A stretch of DNA of 64,000 bases from Glossina fuscipes (taxonomy: Eukaryota > Arthropoda > Insecta > Diptera > Glossinidae). Location of the stretch: assembly GCF_014805625.2 (NCBI RefSeq), contig NW_023998630.1:1237559-1301558 (forward strand), given 5' to 3'. Shown here piece after piece: positions 24,308 to 35,180 of this stretch (position 1 is its first letter; every line of letters starts with the position of its first letter). A program made the translations under genes and the position numbers. A model generated the notes under the pieces. The model did not search any database. It saw only the letters and a program-made list of their open reading frames with translations, and was not told the origin of the DNA.

Positions 24308-25449
24308 CTGGCTCATAATGCCGGGGAGATAAACTATGCTTTGATGGGAAGCATAGATGTACCGTAACTCTCACCTCCCAGCGGTGATCCCCGGGCATCG
24401 GCTTCGGCCGGCTAAGAAGAGTTTAAGGTTTTGGGCTGCTAACTCGGCGACGAGTTTCTGAGAGATGGTGGAGGGGTTGGCTGGAAGAAGAGCTCTTACT
24501 CAATAAGCTAGTTACTACCGAGGAAATATACTGAATGGGTTGTAAGTACAATGAAGGTAGTAATCTAGCGAGTGCATGGTAGAGTGCATTAGATTGTCTG
24601 CCATGTCCAGTGCAGTACCCGAGACCTATATATCTTGAAGAAAAGTAGTTCATTGGTGTTAGCTACCAGGAAAGTATGGTGGATCCGAAGCAAGTACGGT
24701 TGTTTTTAACAAACGCCCAAAGTGTGCCATAAGGCTTTGCAAAATAAACTGGGAGCCACGGGGGTCAGGAAGCTCGCTCACTAAGCCACGTATGCCTGCG
24801 GGTATATGATGGACTTGTTCTTAAGTCGTAACAAATAAATAAATTAATTACACTATTTATGCAGAAAGGAATTGACGGACGGCTTTCCCTTTGGCCGAAT
24901 AAAAGAAAATGTCTGGTAAATTAATTAATACATGCAAAAAGGAATTGACGGACGGCTTTCCCTTTGGCCGAATGAAAGAAAATGTCTGGAAAATTAATTA
25001 ATACATGCAGAAATGGGAAAGGGATATGACGAATAAGCTCTCCCCTTTTACCTATTTTTACTTTTGAACACATGTCATGGATGCCTGCGGGTAATGGTGG
25101 TAATTGATCAACAAGCACAGTGGAAGCCTTATGGCGGAAGCAGTCAGTTGATCAATTGGTGAGTCCTGACTGCTGGGTGCGGCCCTTCGGGGAGTACTCG
25201 TGGTGGTTGTGGTTGGCGAGTTCCTAGCTAAAATGGAACAATTGAGTGCAGCTGGGCCTCGCCATTCACCAGAGTGGGGTTTATTGTTCCATACACAATA
25301 AACTGTTCTGGACTCTGGTGCTGTTTAGGCCCCTACTCTGTGGGGATTGTCTAACTCGCCAGGGGGCGTAGTACGCTTAAAAGTGGTTTGGGCCACCGTG
25401 GGGTTAAGCCTTACAGGCAGGAACCCACGTTAAACCCTTGTCACAAATT
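24308..25449 (+). repeat. Hairpin-rich tandem unit, copy 1 (1142 bp)
   Basis: This unit starts at CTGGCTCATAATGCC and is followed head to tail by a second copy starting at 25450. It is clearly richer in G+C than its surroundings and has no long frame. Its first 150 bases fold on paper into consecutive perfect stems: 24321-24327 with 24388-24394 (CCGGGGA/TCCCCGG), enclosing 24334-24340 with 24350-24356 and 24371-24375 with 24383-24387; then CGGC-TTCG-GCCG at 24399-24410 (a UUCG tetraloop) and AACTCG-GCGA-CGAGTT at 24441-24456 (a GNRA tetraloop). Later parts contain further long stems at 25102-25157 and 25269-25311, and a pair CGTGGG/CCCACG near 25400-25430. Strand is given as that on which the stems are described. 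It may be a LINE 5' untranslated monomer, a satellite or a structured RNA; I do not recognise it. Confidence 0.8.
24861..25050. repeat. 73-bp subrepeats inside copy 1
   Basis: The word AAAGGAATTGACGGACGGCT occurs at 24865 and again at 24938, embedded in near-identical 73-bp subunits that end in ATTAATTAATACATGCA. A third, degenerate subunit starts near 25010. Copy 2 has one good and one degenerate subunit. Confidence 0.75.
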
Positions 25450-26542
25450 CTGGCTCATAATGCCGGGGAGATAAACTATGCTTTGATGGGAAGCATAGAT
25501 GTACCGTAACTCTCACCTCCCAGCGGTGATCCCCGGGCAACGGCTTCGGCCGGCTAAGAAGAGTTTAAGGTTTTGGGCTGCTAACTCGGCGACGAGTTTC
25601 TGAGAGATGGTGGAGGGGTTGGCTGGAAGAAGAGCTCTTACTCAATAAGCTAGTTACTACCGAGGAAATATATTGAATGGTATTTAAGTACGATGAAGGT
25701 AGTAATCTAGCGAGTGCATGGTAGAGTGCGTTAGATTAGTCTGCCATGTTCAGTGCAATACCCGAGACCTATATATCTTGAAGAAAAGTAGTTCATTGGT
25801 GCTGGCAACCAGGAAAGTATGGAGAATCCGAAGCAAGTACGGTTGTTTTTAACAACCGCCTAAAGTATGCCAAAAGGCTTTGCAAAACAAACTGGGAGCC
25901 ACGGGGGTCAGGAAGCTCGCCTCACAAAGCCACGTATGCCTGCGGGTGTATGATGGACTTTGTTCATAAAGTCGATGAAATTAAAATTTACTCAGGAGAG
26001 AGTTAATTATACAAAAAGGAATTGACGGATGGCCTTCCCTTTGGCCTATTAACTCACTTGAGAATTAATACATGCAAAATTAAAAAAGGGATTTGACGGA
26101 AAGGCTTTTTCCCCATTTGCCTTATTTTTACTTTTGAACATATGTCACGGATGCCTGCGGGTAATGGTGGTAATTGATCAACGGCGCCGTGGAAGCCTTA
26201 TGGCGGAAGCGAGCGCAATTTTTACCCTTGTTGAACGCATATCGTTGATCAATTTGTGAGTCCTGACTGCTTGGGTGCGGCCGTTCGGGGAGTACTCGTG
26301 GTGGTTGTGGTCGGCAAGTTCCTAGCCAAAGTGGAACAATTTGAGTGCAGCTAGGCCTCACCACTGACCAGAGTGGGGTTTATTGTTCCATACACAATAA
26401 ACCGCTCTGGACTCTGGTGTTGTTTAGGCCCCTACTCTGATTGTCTAACTCGCCAGGGGGCGTAGTACGCTAAAAGTGGCTTGGGCAACCGTGGGGTTAA
26501 ACCTTTCAGGCAGGAACCCACGATAAACCCTTGCTACAAATT
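25450..26542 (+). repeat. Hairpin-rich tandem unit, copy 2 (1093 bp)
   Basis: Head-to-tail copy of the previous unit. The first 250 bases are almost identical, including the UUCG and GNRA hairpins. It is shorter mainly because it has fewer copies of the 73-bp internal subrepeat, while a segment of about 45 bp between the two arms of the AATTGATCAAC inverted repeat differs from copy 1. The stem CCAGAG...CTCTGG (26368-26410) is fully Watson-Crick here where copy 1 has G-U pairs. In contrast the CCC-TTCG-GGG hairpin of copy 1 (near 25185) has a C to G change in copy 2 that breaks its closing pair. Confidence 0.8.
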
Positions 26543-26557
26543 CTGACTCATAATGCC
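26543..26557. repeat. Third partial start of the tandem unit
   Basis: CTGACTCATAATGCC repeats the first 15 bases of the units with one substitution, and then the similarity stops. It marks the right border of the array. Confidence 0.6.
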
Positions 26558-29500
26558 CTCATTCATCTTTATATTGTAGTTTAAATTGTGTGCGGTAAGA
26601 CAAGCTTTAGCACTTTTTATACTAAGTACGTTAGATGTCGTAAGTCGTAAGTAAATTTTTAGTTTTTTTTTTGTACATTAAGCATATTAGTTTATATTTG
26701 CGAAAGTAACCACAACTACTTTATCCTTGCAGAAGCAAAGCATTCTGAAAACCTATTGAGAGATAATTTCAATTATGCATATCTAAGACAAGAGCGATAA
26801 CGTTGAACTAGAAGTAGCTTGTTCTTGGCTTCGTTTTCTTTTTAGTTCCATTATCTCTGTTTTAAATCAAATTCTTTTCTAATCACATCCCAGACCTCGT
26901 AGACTTGCTATTGTTTCGTAACATGACCTTGATATTTTTGCTTTTGGTTTCCATTTTCTTTTGGAATTTTAATTTATTTGTTTCTTTTGCCTGAATTTTT
27001 CTACAATATTTCTTGCAACTACAACTTGCTATTATTGTCATGGTGATGGTGAAAGAATAGATGGCATCATCTAAAATAGCATTTTAAATATTTTATTTCC
27101 CGCTGTTAAATATTATTTACTGAAAACACATACGATCCTACAAACGTGCAACACCGCTTTTCTACCAGATACTTAGGCATAAGTGATGTGCGATATAATG
27201 TGATTCCTTATGAAAGCATGAAAGGAAAGACAAGCAAGATGGAAATTTTGGTTTCTTTTTACTACGAGTGTATATGAGAACAATAAACTTATACGTATGT
27301 ACATAAAGATAAACATGTATTCCGATCTTTACGTATCGCGTATATATACGGAAAGTAAAATGTTTCTCTGTAAGAGAAGGAGCATATATATACATTGGTG
27401 TGTGTAAGTATATTTACTTTAGTTTCTATATGCCTTCCCTATATGTTGTCTTGAAGCATTTTAACTTACCAGAGAAATCATGTTTTCCGGCACTTTGTGC
27501 GAAATAGCGAGAATGTTAGTCTGTAGAAAAATACTCATTGAATACGTTGTAAGGATACAAATGCGCGCGTGTGTATATGTATACGTGTGTGTATGTGGCT
27601 AAATAAAAACCACATTTTCTTTATTTCATCATTTATAGCTTTGTACGCACACATTCGCACGTTCGTAACTATATACGAGAGCATGTATGCATTACCAGTG
27701 TTGCTTAAGAAAGAATTTCTTCTTTTCGTTGCCTGTTTGCTAAGTTATATGCAAAATAAGAAAAACTTGAGAAAAAAATTTATGAATAATATTGAATTTA
27801 CGTAAAGTGGTTGGTAAAATTTTTACAACACAGCGAGAAAAAAACATGCTTTGCTAGGCAACGAATACCGCACTATAGAGCCTTGTAATGCATATTTATG
27901 CAAACTGCTGTTCGCGTGTACGAGTGTGTGTGCGTGTTGGTATCTGTGTGGAAAACTGGTTATATGCATACTGACAATCGACAAGTAAACAGCGGATGTT
28001 GAAAAGTGGAGAAATATTGTATTTGAATATTTATCAAAATAAAATAAAAATAAATATAGAAAAAAGAAATAATAAAACAGAGTGGAAAGGCAACCTCAAA
28101 CGTGGTTGTGTATGTGCACGAACATATTAAGTGTTTGCATATAAATTCTCAACTTCATGTTCCCGTTTGCTTATAAAGTAAAAGTTAATTCTTTTCTTCT
28201 CTTATGCAAAGGGAGAAATCTACTTTTTTTTTGCTTTACATCAACATGAACATCTGTTACAGCCAGAAGCGACCATAACAATGACTACGAGACTCGCAAG
28301 TCTACCGCTCTATAGAGATTCATCGAGTGTTTTGAATTTTGCGTAGAAATGGGTGAATTCTCAACTTACTTTATGCTACATTTACTATTAAACAAGACAT
28401 CATAAAGAACAACAACAATCAGTTATGCAACTATGTACATGTCATCGCAAACCATAGAAATAGAAAGGAGCGAAACTGCGGTAAAAAAACGTTTGGTATT
28501 AACGGTTTTATTTGATGAAAAAATTGTAGAAGATAGATAATTTCCATTAATTGAATCTTTTTGTTCACCAGCATATATGCGTCACCGACTTAATTAACAA
28601 TCATTCATTTGTAGACTTAGGAGTAATTAGAAGCAAATATATTCATAAAATCTCTTTCAAAAACACGAAAGTATATGGCAACATACGATCTATCATTGTC
28701 TTCACTTTATTAATCGGTCTAATTATCCACTACAATTCTTACCATTAGTTTGCTTCTCTTGTTCGATAGAACGCTTACCCATTTAGCTAACGGAACACAA
28801 TTCGTTAGAGTGAGTCGTGGGCTGACACTCTTATCACACACTTCAGCGCATATATAGTGCGTTGTCAAATTCAATTTTCGTATCCATAATATTAATGTAA
28901 CATAGCTGCATAAATAAATAAACAAATAAATAAGTAAAGAAATTCTTTTTCCATCATATGTGAATTATTTTCAAATAGCCATTGCTGGAAATTTCAGATT
29001 TATGCATCAAAAATTTTCCCTTTTTATATATGGAGTAAAACTCCATATTGAAAAAATGCTCACCTTTCAAATCCCAAGAAGAAATGTAATTAACAAATAA
29101 ATGTTTTTATCAATTTTAACAATAATATAAAAAAAGTTTCTTCAATTCTTTAAGTCTCTCGCACAAATATGTGGAAAAACGTTCTTTTGGTTTTTTGTAC
29201 AAAGTTAACAAAAAAGTATGTTTTTTAACAAATTGCTTTTAGTTTCTTGGTCTATAACACACTTTATAAATCTTAAAGGTTCATACTGTTTGCATTGTTG
29301 CAATTTTTTTTTTTTTTTTGTTAAAAATTTGTTTTTTTTTCGGCGTTTTTTTTTTTGTACTTTGCCGATAACACTTTAATTGAAAATAAAATGCGACAAA
29401 ATGTAAAAGACATTTACAAGTTTTCTTACACATTTCTATATAAAATATCAAATAATTGATTTTCCCATAAGAGAGGAAAACTGACACACGTGAAAATAAA

Positions 29501-30061
29501 AAATTCCGAATATCGAACGGTGAAGAAGTGTTGAGTTATGTTAGCAGCCGATATACACATTTGCACTACACTGCCCCGATAAACCTAAAACGGAGCTTAA
29601 ATCAAGCGGAAAAGCATAGCTAAATCAACTCACAATTTCATGCTGAGCAAGAAGAAATCAACTATATTCACTATATTTATTAGAAGCAAAGGCGAACTAT
29701 ATCCATTAGAAGCAAACTAGGTTTAAATAAACCAATTATAGTGTTATGATTTTACCTGATGTATGGTGGTCCGGCAGCCGGCATGGGAGGTAAATACCAT
29801 ACGGCTGCGCCGAAGTGCCGTCAGCGGCCTGGGTATTAGGCTTATTAAATGGTCGTGGAGTACCAGAATGGAAATTCTGATTTTCGTAAGACTAAAAAAA
29901 GGACGATATGTGGAGACATGTGAAATAATAAATTCAATACTTTACTTACATTGACTTTATTAAGCGCTACATGCCCTTTACCATACATGGATGACGTAAT
30001 AACTGAGGCGATACCTGCTTGAGGGGGATTTGTACATTTCCGAGATTTTGTTTGTTGATTA
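26558..30061. other. No recognised gene; microsatellite-like tracts
   Basis: AT-rich spacer with short GT- and TA-rich tracts (for example near 27560-27600 and 27900-27940) and a poly-T block near 29300-29350. A GC-richer patch at about 29760-29860 (GGTCCGGCAGCCGGCATGGG) lacks an open frame and has no recognised identity; it might be part of a solo long terminal repeat, but I could not find matching ends. Confidence 0.45.
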
Positions 30062-30310
30062 TTCCGACCAAATTCAATTTTTCTCAATCCGACCAAATTC
30101 AAACAGGCTCTCAATCCGACCAAATTCAAACACATTCTCAATCCGACCAAATTCAATTACTCTCAATCCGACCGAATTCATTTATTCTCAATCCGACCAA
30201 ATTCAAACAGGCTCCCAATCCTACCGAATTCAATTTTTCTTAATCCGACCAAATTCAATTTTTTCAATCCGATCAAATTCAATTATTCCCAATTCGATCA
30301 AATTCAAACA
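30062..30310. repeat. Minisatellite, about 10 units of a CCGACCAAATTCAA motif
   Basis: Ten variants of AATCCGACCAAATTCAA recur at intervals of about 24-33 bp. Units alternate between AAACAG/AAACAC and AATTTT/AATTAC linkers. Two overlapping frames stay open across it and spell short repeats (SQSDQIQ and SIRPNS), which is an expected by-product of a stop-free repeat unit rather than evidence of coding. Confidence 0.85.
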
Positions 30311-31069
30311 GACAAATCTCTTTCGCAACCTATCTTCACCAATTTTGCGTGAAATCGCGTAACATGGTAGGTATAAATCTGTAATTACTTTTAATTGGAT
30401 AATTCTCTCTCTCCTCTTTTATTAATATACAACGGTATTGTTTCGTATTATAATTGAGATTACATTTCTCAAAATCTTGTATACTAGTGCGTATCGTTAT
30501 TAAGATAATATACCGAATTATTCAACTTTCACAAAGAAATATTTATGTATTCAAGTATAAGCTAATAAATTTATTTAATCTATAGCAAAAAATTTGTGTT
30601 TGCGAAGAAGCAATAATTTATTTCAATAAGGATTAATAACGATTTAATTTACATTAGTTGAAACTTAATGTTAAAACTTTCTTTAGAAACATTTAATTAT
30701 TTTTTCTTCTGAATGAACGCATTTTTCTTTGGCTTTCTATTGTGATACGAGTTAAATTTCATTTACGCATTTATGTATTTTATTCCTTTGCTGAGAAAGT
30801 TTTACTCTTAAAACGTTTGCCTGAATGAAATGGAAGTAATTGAAATATGGAAGGAAACACAAGAGAACACTAATAAATGCCTAAATTTAAGAGTGAAGAT
30901 TAGATATTCTCTTCTTTTATCTCTGTATTCTCTCTCTCTCCCTATCTCGCGCGCTCCCTGTCTTTTTATGGTACGCAAATGTTTACATACCATAAAAGTT
31001 ATATTAAGGCTTGTGTCCTCGCTAGAAAAGTGGGAAATTGCATATAATAAAGTTTTTTTACGAAAAATG
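30311..31069. other. No recognised gene
   Basis: AT-rich spacer. A CT-rich run lies at about 30910-30960. No coding region was found. Confidence 0.5.
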
Positions 31070-31270
31070 TTTGTTTTTGCAATTTTTGAGATTTTTCAAT
31101 GAACTTCGATTTGTCTAATTCTAATTCAAATCGAACCACCTTTTCGACCAACATCTATATAACGCCCTGTTTCAAAAATTTACAGTTACAGAATTCCGAA
31201 GAAATTATCGCTGAGTAAGTGTTGCAGCATTCTAAATTCATACGAAAAACTTAAATTACTTCAGCCCTCT
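31070..31270 (-). repeat. Dispersed non-coding repeat, family C, copy 2
   Basis: The words ACCACCTTTTCGACCA near 31135 and ATTCTAAATTCATACGAAAA near 31230 are reverse-complement relatives of parts of 10370-10790, in matching order. The copy is shorter and diverged. Confidence 0.4.
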
Positions 31271-33640
31271 ACGAACGACATTTAGTTAAAATTCGAATAA
31301 AATTGACTAGAATTCGTCCTCTACAAACAAAAAGTGTTCTTCGGTTTTTGTCTGTTTTCAACTCAAAACATATGTATTTTTTCTCATATACATTCTGGGT
31401 GGTTTCTGAGAGACTGTTGGAATGCTTCGTAGAAAAAACGACCTGTTATTGTAATCGCTCTCTACTTAATCGTGTTCAATCAGTTGTTGGCCTATGTTTA
31501 ACTTACTTAAAGCAAGCTACTTAACTTAAAGCAAGCTAGTTTAACTTGCTTGAAGCCGAAGGCATGCTTGAGCACGATTGAACTAATTGTGGAACTATTT
31601 CTAACGGGGCCAGCTTTCTTTTTTAAGTTTGATTTAATGGTTCCGCAAATTTTTTTGCATTTGGCCATGGAAACGAATAACTACACAAAATGACTTTATA
31701 TCGACAAAAATTCGGTGAAGAATGTCAGATGAATTAGAAAAATTTGCGTGATAATCTATAGCATTTCTTCCGTTTTCTTGTCTGCTCTTGTTTTAACTAT
31801 TTTCTTCAGTGACTTGATTTCAATATAATTAAAATCTTATATATCTACCATATAACAGTGCCACCACACAGTTTTCACAGTTTAAGTATTTCTTCAATGC
31901 GCGACTAGTTTCACAATTCACTTATGATCCAGTAGAAAAAAAACCTGTCCCGAATACCATTACAATACGTGCTTATAAATTGTTGAAGGTAACGAATTTT
32001 GCTTAAAGCGACAAACACCGCTAATTTCCAATACTTCATGGTGAAAATTGGTTCATAATAATAGTTTGGAATAATAATTAACTTAACCGAATTTCTAGTA
32101 TATATTGGTGGTCCCAGCTCGCAAAAGGACTGTAATGAAAACTCGGCCTTCATATGATAAATATGTCCAGTCTTTAAAACTTTATGATGAAAACTGATTC
32201 ATAGTAACAAAGTACCATAAAAAGTAAGCGTTGGGGGTTTGGATCACATAGATCTATTTTTTAAAACCCATAATATACAAAATGAAGTAAGAGAATTTCT
32301 AGGCTATTTACAAGAAAAGGACTATGAATGTAGAAAAATGGCAAAGAATAGTGCACAAGCCGACAAACCCACAATTCTTTTTCTTGCTCATATATTTTAC
32401 AATTCCTGTTCTTGCTCATATAGTTTTCTAAAAAGCATATGGTACTCTTCCAAGTTCCCAGACCTTCACCTTAAAGTTTCTCCCGAATAGCATTCTCTGC
32501 TTGTCTTGTATCTTACTGTAAAAATTGTTCGCCACTCATCTAATATCTAATTCTATAGATATCTACGCTAAATTTGGTACAAGAGATCCATCGTTCTTTG
32601 AAATAGTTTTTCAAATATCTAAGCGAGAAAGCAATAGCCAACCGTAGGTCATTTCGCCGCAATTTCAATAGCTTTTTTGCTATACTAGGAAACATAGTAT
32701 GCCTTTCTTATCTTGTGCCGTACTTCCAATGTTTAGTTCATTTTCCCTGTACCATTGAAAGACTTAAAGATAAATATCACTGATCAATCGATTACACACA
32801 TGCAGCACTTATTAATAGAGAATTTTGTGGCAATTTAGCATTGGGGTAAAAAAATTGTCAAGAAAGCCTAAAGGCAGCGGCTAGACTAAATCTGACAATG
32901 AAAGTGATTTCTGAGGAAAGCTAATTACGCAAACCTGAACCTTCTAAGTATTGCAAGCTAAATTATAAACTGTATCCTTTTAAAATGTTTGTCGCCCATC
33001 TATCTATAGCGCAGAAGTGATCAATTGATACGTCCTCCCGCAAGTTTTATATATTTTTGAGATGCGTTGAGTATTCGAGATTCGTCCCAAAGTGAATCTT
33101 CTTAATTGATCTCTGTCTAAATTTAGATCTTATATCAATTATTATAAAGGCAAGCACAAACTTTTGAAATACTAATGGAATCGTAAATTAAAACTTGAAA
33201 GCTTATCTCTAAATTCTTTATTGCTTTACATCGCAATCTAGATAACTAATTTAGATAGATTTTAAATAATTTGCATTTCAAAAACTCATCTTTTATTTAG
33301 TTAACATCCATCGAGCCATTTGAATCATTGCCTTTACAATACTTATATAGATGAGTGAGCTCTTATGTGGCGACAAAATCTAATTAGTAGTATTTTACGA
33401 CGGAAACAACTGAAAAATATCATTTGACAAGTAAATTAAGTTTGCTAAGTTTGGACAACGTCAGTGGACTTTTTGATCATCCCCTTATACGAGAATTTTC
33501 ATATCTTACATGCCTTTACGCAAAAAAAAATATTTAAAGTTTTGGTGTATTTTCACGAAAATGTGTGAATCACTATGTTATACGAATCTTTATGAAGCAC
33601 CTTTCCGTCGGCCTTGTCCGATTATAATGCTCTTATTTGT
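31271..33640. other. No recognised gene
   Basis: AT-rich spacer. A plus-strand frame of 83 codons at 32239-32490 has a charged first half (for example 'NEVREFLGYLQEKDYECRKM') that looks protein-like, but it matches no family I know and its second half is low-complexity. No other candidate was found. Confidence 0.4.
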
Positions 33641-33775
33641 TTACTATTATTATTACTAATAACTTAGCCAGAGAATAAGTTCTAAGACTAACGCCTTAAA
33701 GCACTTCAGATTTGAACCCACGACCACTGAGTTGTTAGGCGAGACTCTTTGCCTACTCAGCCACTCTAAAAAAAA
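33641..33775 (-). mobile_element. Probable tRNA-derived SINE
   Basis: Read on the minus strand the sequence starts with a tRNA-like head. TGGCTGAGTAGGCA matches the A box of RNA polymerase III promoters, and GTGGGTTCAAATCT, about 40 bases on, matches the B box (GGTTCAAATC). The head is followed by a short body and an AT-rich tail with TAA/TAG-type repeats (33641-33670). An intact tRNA cloverleaf does not form, because the acceptor strands do not pair, so a SINE or a tRNA pseudogene is more likely than a working tRNA gene. Confidence 0.5.
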
Positions 33776-33784
33776 TTAACAAAT

Positions 33785-34500
33785 ATTTTTATACCCATTA
33801 CTGAAAGATGGGGCTACACCCATTTTATTTTGATTTTTGGCTGTGTGTCAGTGCTTCTATGGGTCTGTGACACTTTCGTAGGTCCAAAAGTGAAAATTCA
33901 AATGTGGCAGAAACATTTGGAGTCTCTGCACGAAGGTTGATATTGAAAATGGACCAAACTGGTTCGCAATGAAACCTAAACTGTACGCAACTCCGTTTTT
34001 CTTAACAACAATTTTTGGTTTTCTGCACATTACTCACAAATTATTAAATATAGAAAGCTGAAATTTTCCACATTTACTTTACGAAAAACTCTATCATATC
34101 TCAGCCAAACTCGAAAGAAATTCTCCATGCCTACAAAAACTTACAAGTGATTAAATTTTTGTTTTTTATATTTTTGAGATTTTATGCTTACTAGTCGTAA
34201 GGTGAAGAACTATTTAAAACAATTTTATGCACCCCTCACAAGAAGATATAATATCTGCCTAAAAATGCGTTCATTCTAAAATATATATGGTGAATTAGTT
34301 TTTCGTAATAATACCAGTAGTACGGATATCAAATAAAACAACTCGGAGAATAGAAGGCGTTAATTCAAAATTGATTATGGTAAACGTCACAATGTAGCGG
34401 ATTCATTTTTTCATTGAAAGTAGAATGCGACAAGCTAAGGTCGTTGATTTTAAATTAGTTGAGGTGGGCGTCACGACGTGGTAGACTAGATTTTCTTAAA
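33785..34500 (+). repeat. Dispersed non-coding repeat, family A, copy 1
   Basis: This stretch aligns along its length with 49665-50345 in the same orientation. Shared words in order include ATTACTGAAAGATG/CCACTGTAAGATGA, GTAGAAACATT/GCAGAAACATT, TTTTCCACATTTACTTTACG (identical in both) and a final AATAAAACAACT/ATTAAAATAACT. Partial copies lie at 36890-37345, 38456-39225 and 39865-40655. It has no coding capacity. Confidence 0.7.
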
Positions 34501-34936
34501 AATATCTTTTAGTGAAACAAAAGGTGAACGATAAATGTCATTTCATTGACAATAAGCAAAAGAATGGGGCGTCAAAGATTTTAATGGTGACGGATATATG
34601 AGATCCAGTCCCACTAGAATATGACTATCTCACTTGTATCATATAGAATTATCAAGAGCAACAACAACAAAATATTAACAGATACTAACATAGTTTTTTA
34701 TCTAGTTTAAATATCGATTTGTGTCATTGCGGATTTCCGGAACAAGTGAATTCTAGAAACAAAAATTTCTAGAAATTTATACACTTATTTCTCCAACAAC
34801 ACGAATAATCTGGAAAAATAATTTATTGAAGTAAACCAATGACTTAGCGCAATCACAAAGAAAAAAGGTCGAAAGAATTTCATTTCATGATCCTTGCGGC
34901 GACTTACCATTGGCGTTTCGGGGAATGAACATCTGT
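34501..34936. other. No recognised gene
   Basis: Spacer between repeat family A and the transposase fragment. Its right part is continuous with an open minus-strand frame (34785-35120) whose C-terminal half has no recognisable domain. Confidence 0.4.
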
Positions 34937-35081
34937 TGAATTTTCTTCTCAGTAGTGCGACTGGCTTACGATAAATATGGCCAAGTTTCACCCCGCATTC
35001 CCGAAACAAATCCCGAATAGATTCATTATTTTTGTGGTAAATTTTAACAATTACCATTCGTTGCGTCAGTGCATATCTTTC
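34937..35081 (-). pseudogene. Transposon-type helix-turn-helix fragment
   Basis: Forty-eight minus-strand codons starting 'LTQRMVIVKIYHKNNESIRD' and ending 'RKPVALLRRKF' fit the N-terminal helix-turn-helix of Tc1/mariner-like and DUF4817-type transposases, whose pattern is R-x2-I-V-x2-Y-x2-N-x-E-S-I-x5 ... R-P-x4-I-x-R-x-V-x-K-F. The motif lies inside a 111-codon open frame, but no DDE catalytic domain follows. It is probably a remnant of a DNA transposon; the exact family is uncertain. Confidence 0.45.
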
Positions 35082-35180
35082 CCTGACAATATGACAGACA
35101 ATGATGAACACAAATGTCAATTTTGGCGTGAATCTAAAGAAAAAATGGGTGAAATGACATTTAAAATAAAAAAGTACTAA

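Noticed and set aside
24861..24950. AAAGGAATTGACGGA, identical over 15 bases to a universal word of eukaryotic small-subunit rRNA, with GCCTGCGG further on
   Set aside because: The bases around both words do not follow 18S rRNA, and GCCTGCGG also occurs before the first word. The match is too short to call an rRNA gene; an SSU covariance search would settle it.
29530..29960. Possible solo LTR with a GC-rich core and AATAAA-type signal
   Set aside because: No matching TG...CA ends, target duplication or second copy could be found.
30062..30310. CRISPR-like alternation of repeats and spacers
   Set aside because: The spacers are only about 8-16 bp and similar to each other, there are no cas genes, and the host is an animal.
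32239..32490. 83-codon frame with a charged first half
   Set aside because: No family match. Low-complexity second half and no splice or homology support.
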